From contig JAFSKN010000054.1 in NCBI GenBank assembly GCA_017448975.1, positions 62,001 to 126,000 of the forward strand: DNA of 64,000 nucleotides, in the 5' to 3' direction. The notes under the pieces are model-generated. The model ran no database searches. It was not told where the DNA came from and saw only the letters and a list, made by a program, of their open reading frames with translations. This DNA comes from Clostridia bacterium (GTDB lineage Bacteria > Bacillota > Clostridia > Christensenellales > Aristaeellaceae). Numbering within the stretch: position 1 is the stretch's first letter; each line of letters opens with the position of its first letter. The position numbers and the translations under genes are program-made. Below are positions 25,213 to 36,000 of this stretch, piece after piece.

Positions 25213-26817
25213 ATGACGAAATACATTTTTGTGACCGGCGGCGTGGTTTCGGGCCTGGGCAAAGGCATCACGGCGGCGTCCCTGGGACGGCTGCTGAAAG
25301 CCCGGGGTCTCAAGGTGGCGGCCCAGAAGCTGGACCCCTACATCAACGTGGACCCCGGCACCATGAGCCCCTACCAGCACGGGGAGGTCTACGTGACCGA
25401 GGACGGGGCGGAAACGGACCTGGACCTGGGCCACTACGAGCGCTTTATCGACGAGGACCTGAACAAGTATTCCAACCTGACCACCGGCAAGGTGTTCCAT
25501 AACGTGCTCAACAAGGAACGCCATGGCGGCTATTTGGGTTCCACCGTACAGATCATTCCCCACATCACCGACGAAATCAAGCGCTTCATTTACCGGGTGG
25601 GCGAAAAAACCGACGCCGACGTGGTGATTACCGAAATCGGCGGCACCATCGGCGACATCGAAAGCCAGCCCTTCATCGAAGCCATCCGCCAGGTGGGACT
25701 GGAGGCGGGAAAGGAAAACGCCCTGTACGTCCACGTCACCCTGGTTCCCTACCTGAAAGCCAGCGGCGAGCACAAATCCAAACCCACGCAGCATTCCGTC
25801 AAGGAACTGCAGGGCATGGGCATCACCCCCAACATCATCGTGCTGCGGGTGGACGAAAAAATTACCGATGAAACGATCTTCTCCAAGATCGCCCACTTCT
25901 GCAACGTAAAATCGGACTGCGTGATCGAAAATCTGACCCTGCCCAGCCTCTACGAAGCGCCTCTGATGCTGGAGGAAAGCGGCCTGTCCGGCATCGTGTG
26001 CCGGGAATTGGGCATTTCCGCCCCCGCCCCCGACCTGACCGAATGGCGGGAGCTGGCGGAGCGCATCCGGCATCAGAGCAAAACGGTGAAAATCGGCCTG
26101 GTGGGCAAGTATGTCCAGCTCCACGACGCTTATTTATCCGTGGCCGAGGCCCTGCGCCACGCGGGCTACGCCCTGGACGCGAAAGTGGAAATTACCTGGA
26201 TCGATTCGGAAACCCTGACGGAAGAAAATATCGAAGAAGTCCTGTCGCCCATGCAGGGGCTCATCGTGCCCGGCGGCTTCGGAGGCCGGGGTATCGAGGG
26301 CATGATCCTGACGGCGCGGTTCGCCCGGGAGCATCACATTCCCTATTTCGGCATTTGCCTTGGCATGCAGATCGCCGTGATTGAGTACGCCCGGCATCAG
26401 GCGAACCTGGAACACGCCAATTCAAGAGAATTTGATGAAAACGCGCCTCACAAGGTGATCGATTTCATGCCGGGCCAGAACGACGAAATCGACAAGGGCG
26501 GCACCCTGCGCCTGGGGAAATATCCCTGTATCCTGCATGAAAACACGGTGATCGCCCGCTGCTACGGAAAAACCGAAATCAGCGAGCGCCACCGCCACCG
26601 TTACGAGTTCGCCAACGAATACCGGGACGCGCTGACGGGCGCGGGCCTGTGCCTTTCCGGCCTGTCCCCGGACGGCAGGCTGGTGGAAACTGTCGAAATT
26701 CCCGGCGAAGCCTTCTTCGTGGGCGTGCAGTTTCATCCCGAATTCAAGAGCCGCCCCAACAAACCCCATCCTCTGTTTCAGGGCTTCGTCCAGGCGGCGC
26801 TGGAAACAAAAGCATAA
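25213..26817 (+). CDS. pyrG: CTP synthase
   Basis: This 534-residue enzyme aminates UTP to CTP with ATP and glutamine. The N-terminal synthetase domain starts [19 protein letters not shown], which fixes the start at 25213 over an upstream in-frame GTG. The C-terminal class I amidotransferase has the nucleophile in YFGICLGMQ (about residue 384) and QFHPEFKS near the end. The length matches the family. It appears to be co-transcribed with glmS and ends at a hairpin (26825-26850). Confidence 0.97.
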   Translation: MTKYIFVTGGVVSGLGKGITAASLGRLLKARGLKVAAQKLDPYINVDPGTMSPYQHGEVYVTEDGAETDLDLGHYERFIDEDLNKYSNLTTGKVFHNVLNKERHGGYLGSTVQIIPHITDEIKRFIYRVGEKTDADVVITEIGGTIGDIESQPFIEAIRQVGLEAGKENALYVHVTLVPYLKASGEHKSKPTQHSVKELQGMGITPNIIVLRVDEKITDETIFSKIAHFCNVKSDCVIENLTLPSLYEAPLMLEESGLSGIVCRELGISAPAPDLTEWRELAERIRHQSKTVKIGLVGKYVQLHDAYLSVAEALRHAGYALDAKVEITWIDSETLTEENIEEVLSPMQGLIVPGGFGGRGIEGMILTARFAREHHIPYFGICLGMQIAVIEYARHQANLEHANSREFDENAPHKVIDFMPGQNDEIDKGGTLRLGKYPCILHENTVIARCYGKTEISERHRHRYEFANEYRDALTGAGLCLSGLSPDGRLVETVEIPGEAFFVGVQFHPEFKSRPNKPHPLFQGFVQAALETKA

Positions 26818-26824
26818 GATAAAC

Positions 26825-26856
26825 GCCATGGCGGGAAGCTCCGTCATGGCGATTTA
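26825..26856. terminator. Convergent hairpin between pyrG and the GGDEF-EAL gene
   Basis: GCCATG (26825-26830) and CATGGC (26845-26850), with inner GGA/TCC pairs, lie between two convergent genes. U-tracts on both sides are weak, so termination is plausible but not certain. Confidence 0.5.
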
Positions 26857-26872
26857 ATAAAGAAAGGAAAGT

Positions 26873-29800
26873 TTAATTGGTTTCCCCCGAGGGCACACTC
26901 CATTGGAGAATTTGGTCCAGCAGAAGGGGTTTTGCGTAATAATATCCCTGGAAGCTCTTTACGCTATAGCTCCGCAGGATATCCCGCATGCTCTTCGTTT
27001 CGATGCCCTCCACGCAGACCTTGGAGCCGAAGATGGTGGCCAGATCCGCCACGTTCCGGACGAGCTGCCGGTTGACGTTGCTCTGCTCGATGTCCGTTAC
27101 AAAGCTGCGGTCGATCTTGATGGTGTCGAAGGGCACCTCTTTCAGGAGGCCGACGTTGGAAAAACCGGTGCCGAAATCGTCCATGGCGATCAGGATCCCC
27201 CGGGATTTCAGGCTGGCGATCACATTTTTCAGCAGATCCATATCCAGCAGCCTGCACCGTTCCGTCACTTCCAGGCACAAATGATCCGCCGGGAAATCCA
27301 GTTCGTTCAGGATGCGCAGCACCCCGTCCGTGAAATCCGGTTTTTCCAGCTGGGTATAGGACAGGTTCACGTTCACGATGAAATCGGGATGCAGCTGCAA
27401 AATCTGCTTTGTGGCCAGGATCGCTTCCCGAATGATCCATTCTCCCAGCGTGGGGAACAGGGGGTCCGATTCTAAAACGGGAATGAACTGATCCGGCGGC
27501 ACCATGCCGTACACGTCGTTTTTCCAGCGGATCAGCGCTTCCGCGCCGATCAGCCTTTCCGTCTTGGCGTCCACCACCGGCTGATACAGCAGGTAGAAGC
27601 CTTCAAAGCTGTGGGTGATGGAGGCGCGGATGGTGTGCAGCATGCCAAGCCGCTGGTGGCTTTGCTCGTTCAGGCCGTTGCGGAATTCCACCAGATCGCC
27701 CTTTCGGTGCAGCTTGGATTCTTCATAGGCGAAGTTCAGGCAGGCGTAGACCGTTTGGGAATCCACGTCGAAATTATCCACCCGCAGCGCGCCGCAGTTC
27801 AGATCCAGCAGCAGGTTTTTGCCGTCCACCTTGAAGTTTTCGTGCAGGAACGCCCGGAAACGGCTGTAATAGCCCCGGAACTCGGCAATGGACAGGGTGT
27901 TGCTGATCACCGCGAACTTCGTTCCGTCGATCCTGTAAACATGGCCCACGTTCCCGGCGGCTTCAAAAACGCTCCGGGCGTATTGCTGCAGCACCCGGCT
28001 CCCGAAATGGTACCCGTACATTTCGTTGATTTCTGAAAATTTGCTGATGCCGAACAGCGAAACGCTGACCGCCGCGTTTCTTTTGATGCAGCCGTCCAGG
28101 TCTTCAAAGAAGCCGTACTGGTTTCTCAGCCCCGTCAGCGTGTCGATATGGCTCTGCAGGCCGTGATTGCGGATGGTGCCCACAAAGTAGTCCGGTTCGC
28201 CCGCCTGATCCCGGATCACGGTGCCCCGGCAGGTGCACACGTCGTATTCTCCTGTCGTTCGCCTTGCCCTGTACTGCATATCATGCCCGGCGGCGTTGCC
28301 GGAAAAAATTTCATCGATGCCTTTGTGATAGGCCGCCCGATCATCCGGATGGATTTGGTTTTCCCAGATATCGCCCGCCCCGTACATGTACTCGGCGGGC
28401 AGACCGTAGGTGTCCACCGCGCTTTTGGACCAGCGGGAGAAATCATACTTCATATCGCAGAGGTAGATGTAGGTTCCTTCCGAAACCACCTCGAAGGCCT
28501 TGTACAGGGCGTCCAGGTTGACCCGCCTTTCTTCGGTGATGGCCCGGATTTCTGATTTGTCCTGGAAGGAATGGCTTTCCTGAAGCATCTTCTGTTCCTT
28601 CAGGCGCGCCTTGTCGGCGTACATCAGGCTGTCGGCGCGGTTGAACACGTCCTCCACGGAATGGTCTTCATACGGCAGGAAGCCCGCCAGCCCGGACGCC
28701 ACCACCGGCCCCTCGCCGAAGCGGATGTTTTCTTCCACCTGCCTTTTCAGGGCGTCGATCAGTTCCTCCCGGCACACGTAATCCTTTCCCGTGAGGATCA
28801 CGGCAAATTCGTCCCCGCCAATGCGGAAGACGGGGCTGTGATGGAAAATGCGGCAGATCAGCTTGCAGGAGGCCTTGATATAATCGTCCCCCGCCTTGTG
28901 CCCTTCCGTGTCGTTGACGGTCTTTAAGCCGTTGATATCGCACACCACGATGCCAAAGGATTCGCGGCCTTCTTTCACCAGCTTCTGCAGCTCCTTTTCC
29001 GCTTCCTGATAGGCCGTTTTGTTCTTGGTGCCTGTCAGCTCGTCCCGCCGGGCCATCTCATTGGCGGTGGAGAGCGCCGCCAAATGCTCCTGCTCCCTGC
29101 GCACGTCCTCCTCCCGGTTTTCCACGCAGATGATAAAGTGGCTGTGATCGGAGGAATACGTGACCGACATGCGGGTGTACTGCGTCTTTTTACCGTCAAT
29201 GAGCATGCGGTAATCCTCGGCGAGCTGCCGCCTGTTTTCAAGCTGGGAAATCAAGTTGTCCCTGTCCAGAAACAGCTTCACCCGTTCCCTGTCCTCGGAA
29301 TAAACCAGCCGGTCCGCGTTTGTTCTGGAGATGGCGAAGAAATCGTCGCCCTCGTCCTGCACCCTGAGTTCGCCGGATTTCCGCTTGGTGGAAAACTCCG
29401 CGTAATTGGAGGTTTCGCAGTCGATATAATAGATCAGATCGTAGTGGGCGGCCAGCCGCTCGGCGATCTGCGTATAGGTAACGCTCTTTTTCTGATCCGC
29501 TTTCAGGGCAAGCTCCGCCTGCACCTCCGCGTCGATGTTCTTGATGCAGACGATGATATGCTTTTTGTCCCGAGCCATGATTTCCGAATGGCGGATATGC
29601 TGAACCTGCCCGTTCACCACCAGCCGCCAGGCCAGGGAGAAGGAGCCCCCGTTTTTCAGGTTGTCCAGCATCACGTCCTTATAATGAATGCTGAGGGCTT
29701 TTTCCTGATCCTCGGGGTGCACATACGTGCGGATGCTTCGCCTGCTTTCGGCAAAAAAGTCGCTGCCGGTGGCGGGCACATTCAGCTTTTTATATTCATC

Positions 29801-30337
29801 CGTGGAAGAAATTTCACTGTACGTGTTGGTGGCGATATCGATGTAATACAGCGTATCGTACTGTTCGGTCAGACTGCCGGTGATCTGGTCGTAGATTTCC
29901 TTTTGCCGCTCGATTTCTTTTTCCAGTTCTCTTTGCTTGTACTCGGCGTCAATGTTTTTCACGCCCAGCACAAAATAATCCTGTGTGCCGTCCAGGCCGC
30001 GAATCAGCCGCAGGGAATGCCATGTGGGCGTCCCGTTGATCATCAGGCGGTATTCGATGCTTTGCATCATGCCCTTCTTCATGGCGTTCAGAAGCTGTTC
30101 TTTCTGAATGTCCTGAATGAAGATGTGCTGATCCTCTTCATAGATCACCTTTTTGCAGTCCCGGATGATGTTTTTGAAAAAGTCATCGCCCCCCTGCTCC
30201 AAATTGAGGGAATGAAACTCCGGGTTCACGGAATACCAGTAGTATTCATTTGTCACGGCGTTCACATAGTAGATGCTGCTGTAATCCACCAGCAGCGCTT
30301 CCGCGATTTTCATAAAAATCTTTTCCTGTATCGTCAT
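26873..30337 (-). CDS. Cyclic di-GMP enzyme: three sensor repeats, GGDEF, PAS, degenerate GGDEF, EAL
   Basis: This soluble protein of about 1154 residues starts at the ATG at 30337 after GAGGTGGC. Three homologous PAS-like repeats (about residues 15-135, 155-275 and 295-425) share YYID...N.Y and G.DFF patterns. A catalytic GGDEF domain (about 440-600; RIGGDEF, no RxxD inhibitory site) makes cyclic di-GMP. A PAS domain, a GGDEF-like domain with GTKF in place of GGDEF, and an EAL domain (about 900-1145) follow. The EAL domain has EAL, LEVTE, DDFGTGFS and KIDRSF and looks active as a phosphodiesterase. No membrane segment is seen. It is a single gene between pyrG and proC. Confidence 0.92.
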   Translation of the reverse strand: MTIQEKIFMKIAEALLVDYSSIYYVNAVTNEYYWYSVNPEFHSLNLEQGGDDFFKNIIRDCKKVIYEEDQHIFIQDIQKEQLLNAMKKGMMQSIEYRLMINGTPTWHSLRLIRGLDGTQDYFVLGVKNIDAEYKQRELEKEIERQKEIYDQITGSLTEQYDTLYYIDIATNTYSEISSTDEYKKLNVPATGSDFFAESRRSIRTYVHPEDQEKALSIHYKDVMLDNLKNGGSFSLAWRLVVNGQVQHIRHSEIMARDKKHIIVCIKNIDAEVQAELALKADQKKSVTYTQIAERLAAHYDLIYYIDCETSNYAEFSTKRKSGELRVQDEGDDFFAISRTNADRLVYSEDRERVKLFLDRDNLISQLENRRQLAEDYRMLIDGKKTQYTRMSVTYSSDHSHFIICVENREEDVRREQEHLAALSTANEMARRDELTGTKNKTAYQEAEKELQKLVKEGRESFGIVVCDINGLKTVNDTEGHKAGDDYIKASCKLICRIFHHSPVFRIGGDEFAVILTGKDYVCREELIDALKRQVEENIRFGEGPVVASGLAGFLPYEDHSVEDVFNRADSLMYADKARLKEQKMLQESHSFQDKSEIRAITEERRVNLDALYKAFEVVSEGTYIYLCDMKYDFSRWSKSAVDTYGLPAEYMYGAGDIWENQIHPDDRAAYHKGIDEIFSGNAAGHDMQYRARRTTGEYDVCTCRGTVIRDQAGEPDYFVGTIRNHGLQSHIDTLTGLRNQYGFFEDLDGCIKRNAAVSVSLFGISKFSEINEMYGYHFGSRVLQQYARSVFEAAGNVGHVYRIDGTKFAVISNTLSIAEFRGYYSRFRAFLHENFKVDGKNLLLDLNCGALRVDNFDVDSQTVYACLNFAYEESKLHRKGDLVEFRNGLNEQSHQRLGMLHTIRASITHSFEGFYLLYQPVVDAKTERLIGAEALIRWKNDVYGMVPPDQFIPVLESDPLFPTLGEWIIREAILATKQILQLHPDFIVNVNLSYTQLEKPDFTDGVLRILNELDFPADHLCLEVTERCRLLDMDLLKNVIASLKSRGILIAMDDFGTGFSNVGLLKEVPFDTIKIDRSFVTDIEQSNVNRQLVRNVADLATIFGSKVCVEGIETKSMRDILRSYSVKSFQGYYYAKPLLLDQILQWSVPSGETN

Positions 30338-30439
30338 AAGCCACCTCACGAGACGTCAAACGGTGTCAGGCTTAACGTTCTTTTGCATTCATCTCATCTT
30401 ACCATATTTTTTTCCCAATTTCTACCCCAAAAATGAAAC

Positions 30440-30498
30440 CGTGAAAGAAAAAGAAAGAAAGAAAGATTTCAGGTTCCCGCGCGGTCCCTGAAACCTTT
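30440..30498 (-). terminator. Terminator of proC
   Basis: A 12-bp stem with one mismatch (AAAGATTTCAGG at 30462-30473; CCTGAAACCTTT at 30487-30498) is followed on the minus strand by the T-rich run CTTTCTTTCTTTTT. It lies 45 bases after the proC stop codon. Confidence 0.75.
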
Positions 30499-30543
30499 CT
30501 GATTCGGGGGCTTGGACGGATTGAATGAGCCCCCTATTTGGGA

Positions 30544-31353
30544 TTACGAATGAAAGGACGCGGATTTTTTCACCGCCGCGTCCACGGCGTCCATAACGGC
30601 GGCGCGAAAGCCGCCCTTTTCCAGCGCGGCCACGCCTTCGATGGTGGTGCCCGCCGGAGAGGTGACCATATCTTTTAGCTGGCCCGGATGCAGGCCCGTT
30701 TCCTGGGCCAGTTTCCCGCTGCCCACCAGGGTCTGGGCGGCCAGCCGGGTGGCCAGCGCCCGGGGAAGGCCTGCCCGTACTCCGGCATCGGACAGCGCTT
30801 CTAAGAACATGAACACAAAAGCGGGGGAAGAGCCGCTAAGCCCCGTCACCGCGTCCATCCATTTTTCTTCCACTGCCTCCGCCAGGCCCATGCAGGAAAG
30901 CAGCTTCATGCCCCGCTGCCATTCCTCGTCCGTCACGTACTGCCCCCGGCAGGCAGCCAGGGCCCCTTCGCCCACCATGGCGGGGGTGTTGGGCATAACG
31001 CGAATGATGTGAGCCTGATCGTTTTTCAGCAGCGCGTGCAGCATTTTTAAATCGTATCCTGCCATAATGGACAGCACCAGCGTATCCGGTTTCACCGCGC
31101 CGTCGATTTCCTTCCCCACCGCCGGGGCGTACTGGGGCTTCACCGCCAGCAGCAGGCAGGGAGCCAGGGCCGCCGCCTGCCGGTTATCCGATGTGACAGT
31201 CACGCCCAATTCCTTTTGCAATTTCTCCCGCAGCTCCGGGTTTTTGTCCGCCGCGATCACTTCTTCGGGCTGGAACATGCCCGCCTTTAACCATTGCCGC
31301 AGCATGGCCCCGCCCATATTGCCGCACCCGATGATGCCAAGCCGGATCATCAT
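30544..31353 (-). CDS. proC: Pyrroline-5-carboxylate reductase
   Basis: This 269-residue enzyme reduces pyrroline-5-carboxylate to proline with NAD(P)H, the last step from glutamate. The Rossmann motif GIIGCGNMGGAM lies at the N-terminus; LSGSSPAFVF and the family signature near HPGQLKDMVTSPAGTT are in the C-terminal domain. The start at 31353 has GGGAGG six bases upstream; a longer frame to 31428 lacks such a site. It is divergent from the pyr operon and ends at a strong terminator. Confidence 0.95.
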   Translation of the reverse strand: MMIRLGIIGCGNMGGAMLRQWLKAGMFQPEEVIAADKNPELREKLQKELGVTVTSDNRQAAALAPCLLLAVKPQYAPAVGKEIDGAVKPDTLVLSIMAGYDLKMLHALLKNDQAHIIRVMPNTPAMVGEGALAACRGQYVTDEEWQRGMKLLSCMGLAEAVEEKWMDAVTGLSGSSPAFVFMFLEALSDAGVRAGLPRALATRLAAQTLVGSGKLAQETGLHPGQLKDMVTSPAGTTIEGVAALEKGGFRAAVMDAVDAAVKKSASFHS

Positions 31354-31551
31354 GCTCAACCTCCCTTTTTCTCTAAAATTGCAGCTGTTCCGCAGTGTCT
31401 GTAAAGTATTAAGAGAAGAAACAGACAATGACCATGTTCATTATAACCCGCCCGGCTGGCCCGTGCGGCGCTTTTTTTGTTTTTTTCATGGGCGCGGAAA
31501 AAATCTGACCATTTTTATATCAAAGCGTCATAATGTTCGGTTTTTCCGGGA

Positions 31552-31580
31552 TTGACTTTTGCCGGATCATCGGTTATAAT
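31552..31580 (+). promoter_or_regulatory. Promoter of the pyr operon
   Basis: TTGACT (31552-31557) and TATAAT (31575-31580) are separated by 17 bases, 34 bases before the pyrC start. The leader is too short for a PyrR attenuator, so control may occur elsewhere. The rest of 31354-31551 shows no other gene. Confidence 0.8.
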
Positions 31581-31613
31581 GCATCGAACTGACGGAAAGG
31601 AGCGTGAACCAGC

Positions 31614-32888
31614 GTGCGGACCTTGCTCACAGGCGGCATCGTATACCAGCGTGGCACGCTTTCGGCGTCGGATGTAGCCGTTCGGAAAGGGACGGTGGAC
31701 GCTGTGGCGGATAAGCTTCCTCCCCAGCCCGGCGACCGTGTTTTGGACGTTTCCAATTGTATTTTGATCCCCGGTCTCGTAGATGTGCATGTGCACCTTC
31801 GGGAACCGGGCTTTGTTTATAAAGAAACCATCGAAACGGGCACTTTGGCCGCAGCCCGGGGCGGGTACACCACCGTGTGCGCCATGCCCAACGTGAAGCC
31901 CGCCCCGGATACGCCCATGAACTTGAAGGTGGAATTAAAGGCCATCCGGCACAAGGCCAAGGTGGAAGTGCTGCCCTACGGGTGCATCACCATGGGCCAG
32001 CTGGGCCGGGGTGAATTGGCGGACTTCGGCGGCATGGCCCCCTATGTCTGCGGTTTTTCCGACGACGGGCGCGGGGTGCAGGATGAAGAACTCATGGAGC
32101 TTGCCATGCTGGCGGTGCGCAAAACGGGCAGGCTCATCGCCGCCCACTGCGAGGATGAAAGCCTGCTGCGGGGCGGCTATATCCACGACGGGCCCTATGC
32201 GAGGCTGAACGGCCACGCGGGCATCTGCTCCGAAAGCGAAACGGCCCAGGTGAAGCGGGATTTGAGATTGGCGGCGAAAACCGGCTGCCCCTACCACGTG
32301 TGCCATGTGTCCGCCAAGGAAACAGTGCAGGTCATCCGGGAAGCCAAGCGGGCGGGGGTGGACGTGACCTGCGAAACCGCGCCCCACTATCTGCTTTTGA
32401 CCGATATGGATTTGCGGGAGGACGGACGCTTCAAAATGAACCCGCCCATCCGGGAACAGGCGGACCGGGACGCCCTCATCGAGGGCATCCTGGACGGCAC
32501 CATCGATATGATCGTCACCGACCACGCGCCCCATTCCGACGCGGAAAAGGAAAAGGGCTTAGAGGGCAGCCTCATGGGCGTGGTGGGCCTGGAATGTGCT
32601 TTCCGAGTGTTATACAGCCGTTTGGTTCGGGAGCAAAAAATCCTTACCCTGGAAAAAATGGTGGAGCTCATGAGCCTGAATCCCCGGAAACGCTTTCAGA
32701 TTCAGGGAGGCATCGAGCCGGGCCGGCGGGCGGACATTACGGTGATCGACCCGGACAAAACCGGCGTGATCGACCCGGACGAATTTTACTCCATGGGCCG
32801 GGCTACGCCCTTCGAGGGGTGGGAAACCACGGGCGACGTGGTCATGACCCTGGCGGCCGGAGACGTGGTGTGGAAGGCAAAAAGATAG
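31614..32888 (+). CDS. pyrC: Dihydroorotase
   Basis: This 424-residue zinc enzyme closes carbamoyl aspartate to dihydroorotate. Metal ligands are visible in DVHVHLREPG (about residue 57), HCEDE, HVCHVS and TDHAPH, with the GGYTTVCAMPN segment after the first motif. The start is GTG, with AGGAG ten bases upstream. It is the first gene of a rightward pyrimidine operon (pyrC, carB, CHAP gene, pyrK, pyrD, pyrF); pyrB, carA and pyrE are not in the window. Confidence 0.94.
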   Translation: MRTLLTGGIVYQRGTLSASDVAVRKGTVDAVADKLPPQPGDRVLDVSNCILIPGLVDVHVHLREPGFVYKETIETGTLAAARGGYTTVCAMPNVKPAPDTPMNLKVELKAIRHKAKVEVLPYGCITMGQLGRGELADFGGMAPYVCGFSDDGRGVQDEELMELAMLAVRKTGRLIAAHCEDESLLRGGYIHDGPYARLNGHAGICSESETAQVKRDLRLAAKTGCPYHVCHVSAKETVQVIREAKRAGVDVTCETAPHYLLLTDMDLREDGRFKMNPPIREQADRDALIEGILDGTIDMIVTDHAPHSDAEKEKGLEGSLMGVVGLECAFRVLYSRLVREQKILTLEKMVELMSLNPRKRFQIQGGIEPGRRADITVIDPDKTGVIDPDEFYSMGRATPFEGWETTGDVVMTLAAGDVVWKAKR

Positions 32889-32999
32889 AGTGGAGAGTTG
32901 AAAGTTAAGCGTTGAGATGATTTTGTGCTTATCTGTTGTGCTGTCAGCACATCGGTAAAGGAATCACTTTTAAATATCTCTCAACACTATAACTCATAA
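32887..32999. repeat. Intergenic palindromic repeat, copy A
   Basis: The left arm (GAGTGGAGAGTTGAAAG...GTTGAGAT, from 32887) is complemented imperfectly by a right arm (ATCTCTCAACACTATAACTC, about 32976-32996). A central perfect hairpin, TGTGCTG/CAGCACA, lies at 32937-32951. It fills the pyrC-carB gap. Confidence 0.75.
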
Positions 33000-33049
33000 A
33001 GCACCCTTTAACAATCATCCCAAATTGCAGTACAGCATAGGAGGCAACT

Positions 33050-36000
33050 ATGGCGAAGCGCACCGATATCAAAAAGGTTCTCATCATCGGCTCCGGCCCC
33101 ATCGTGATCGGTCAGGCGGCGGAATTCGACTACGCGGGGACCCAGGCCTGCCTGGCCCTGAAGGAAGAGGGCTACGAGGTGATCCTGTGCAATTCCAACC
33201 CCGCCACCATCATGACCGATACCGCCATCGCGGACAAGGTGTACATGGAGCCCCTGACCCTGGAATACGTGGCCAAGATCCTGCGCTACGAGCGCCCGGA
33301 CGCCATCGTGCCCGGCATCGGCGGCCAGACGGGACTGAACTTGGCCATGCAGCTGGAAAAGAAGGGCGTGCTGCGGGAGTGCGGCGTGGAGCTGCTGGGT
33401 ACCTCCAGCGAAAGCATCGAACGGGCGGAGGACCGGGAACTGTTCAAGGAAATGTGCCTGAAAATCGGCGAGCCCGTCATTCCCTCCGAAATCACCTATA
33501 ACATCGAAGAAGCCAAGGCCGCGGCCCAGCGCATCGGTTATCCCGTGGTGCTGCGCCCCGCGTTCACCTTAGGCGGCACCGGCGGCGGCTTCGCCAACGA
33601 TGAAGGAGAGTTGACGGAAATCGCCATGAACGGCTTTGCCCTCTCGCCCGTGCATCAGGTGCTGGTGGAAAAAAGCGTGAAGGGTTACAAGGAAATCGAA
33701 TTCGAGGTCATGCGGGACAGCACCGATCACGCCATTACCATCTGCGGCATGGAAAACATCGACCCCGTGGGCGTGCATACCGGCGACAGCATCGTGGTGG
33801 CCCCCATCCTGAGCCTGAACGAGCACGATCTCAAGATGCTGAACGACAGCGCCATCAAGATCATCCGGGAGCTGAAAATCGAGGGCGGCTGCAACGTACA
33901 GTTCGCCCTGAATCCCCAAAGCAGCGAATATTTCCTGATCGAGGTAAACCCCCGGGTGTCCCGCTCCTCCGCCCTGGCCAGCAAGGCCAGCGGATATCCC
34001 ATCGCCCGGGTCACGGCCAAAATCGCGCTGGGCATGGCGCTGGAGGACATCGCCGTGGCGGGCGGCACCGCCGCCATCGAACCCAGCCTGGATTACATTG
34101 TGGCGAAATTCCCCCGCTTCCCCTTTGATAAATTCGCCTCCGCGCCCAACACCTTAGGCACCCAGATGAAGGCCACCGGCGAGGTCATGGGCATCGGCAG
34201 CACCCTGGAGGAATGTCTGCTCAAATCCGTGCGGAGCTTAGAAACGGGCGCGTGCCATTTTTACCTGCCCAAATTCGACGGGAAAACCGACGAAGAGCTG
34301 CTGGATTCTATCGGCACGTTCCGGGACGACAACGTGTACGCCATTTTCGAGCTGCTGCGCAGGGGCGTATCCATCGAAACCCTGCACGAAAAAACCATGA
34401 TCACGGAGCTTTTCCTGGAGAGCTTCCGCCGCATCGTGGATATGGAACGGGAACTGAAGGATAACATCAATTCCGAGGATGCCTTACGCAAAGCGAAGAT
34501 CATGGGCTTTTCCGACGCGTATATCGCCCGGCTCTGGCATTTGGACGAAAGGGAGATTTACTTCCGCCGCAAACGGGCGGGCATTACCCCCGTATTCCGC
34601 ATGGTGGACACCCTGCACACCGGCGCGTACATCGCTTACCTGTATTCCTCTTACTCCAACCAAAATGACAGCCGCCTGACGGATAAAAAGAAGATCGTGG
34701 TGCTGGGCGCCGGCCCCATCCGCATCGGCCAGGGGGTGGAATTCGACTATTCCACCGTTCACGCGGTGCAGACCATCCGGCGGGCGGGCTATGAAGCCAT
34801 CATCATCAACAACAACCCGGAAACCGTGTCCACCGACTATACCACGGCGGACAAGCTGTACTTCGAGCCCCTGACGCCCGAGGACGTGATGGCGATCATC
34901 GATTTTGAAAAGCCCCAGGGCGTGATCGCCTCCTTAGGCGGGCAGACCGCCATCAACCTGGCCCAGCCCCTTATGGATCGGGGCGTGACCATCATCGGCA
35001 CGGACTGCGCCGCTATCGAACGGGCGGAGAACCGGGACAGCTTTGAAAAGCTGCTGCTGGCCCTGGGTATTCCTCAGCCCAAGGGCCGGGCCGTTACCAG
35101 CATCGAGGCCGGGGTGGCCGCCGCCGAAGAAATCGGCTATCCCGTGCTGGTGCGGCCCAGCTTCGTGCTGGGCGGGCGGGCCATGCAGATCGTCGCAAAT
35201 GAAACCCAGCTTCGCAAGTACCTGAAATCCGCCGTGGAAATCGACGCTGAAAAGCCGGTGCTGGTGGACAAGTACATCGAGGGCAAGGAGGTGGAGGTGG
35301 ACGCCATCTGCGACGGGCTGGACGTGTTCGTGCCCGGCATCATGGAGCTGGTGGAGCGCACGGGCATCCATTCCGGCGATTCCATCAGCGTATACCCCGC
35401 TTTCTCCATTTCGGACAAGGTCAAGGGCGTCATCCTGCAATATGCCAAAAAGTTAGGCCTTGGCATCGGCATCAAGGGCCTTTACAACATCCAGTTCATT
35501 GTGGACAGGCAGGAGAACGTATTCATCATCGAGGTGAATCCCCGTTCCTCCCGCACGGTGCCCTTCCTGTCCAAGGCCACGGGGTACAGCTTAGCGGATA
35601 TCGCCACCGAAGTGATTTTGGGCAAAACCCTCAAGGAACAGGGCATTTTCTGCCTGTACCCCGAGGAAAAGAAGCGCTTCTATGTGAAGGTGCCCGTGTT
35701 CAGCTTCAATAAGATCAAGGGCCTGGACGTGTACCTGAGCCCCGAAATGAAGTCCACCGGCGAGGCCATCGGCTACGACGCCAAGCTGAACCGCGCCCTG
35801 TACAAGGCGCTCCAGGCATCCGGCATGCATTTGCAGAATTACGGCACGGTGTTCGCCACCATCGCCGACCACGACAAGGAAGAGGCCCTGCCCCTCATCC
35901 GCCGGTTCTACAACTTGGGCTTTAACATCCAGGCCACTTTGGGCACCGCCCGCTTCCTCAAGGAGCACGGCATCCGCACCCACGTGCTGGGCAAAATCAG

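Noticed and set aside
31581-31613. PyrR-type attenuator before pyrC.
   Set aside because: Only about 30 bases separate promoter and start codon, with no antiterminator or terminator pair.
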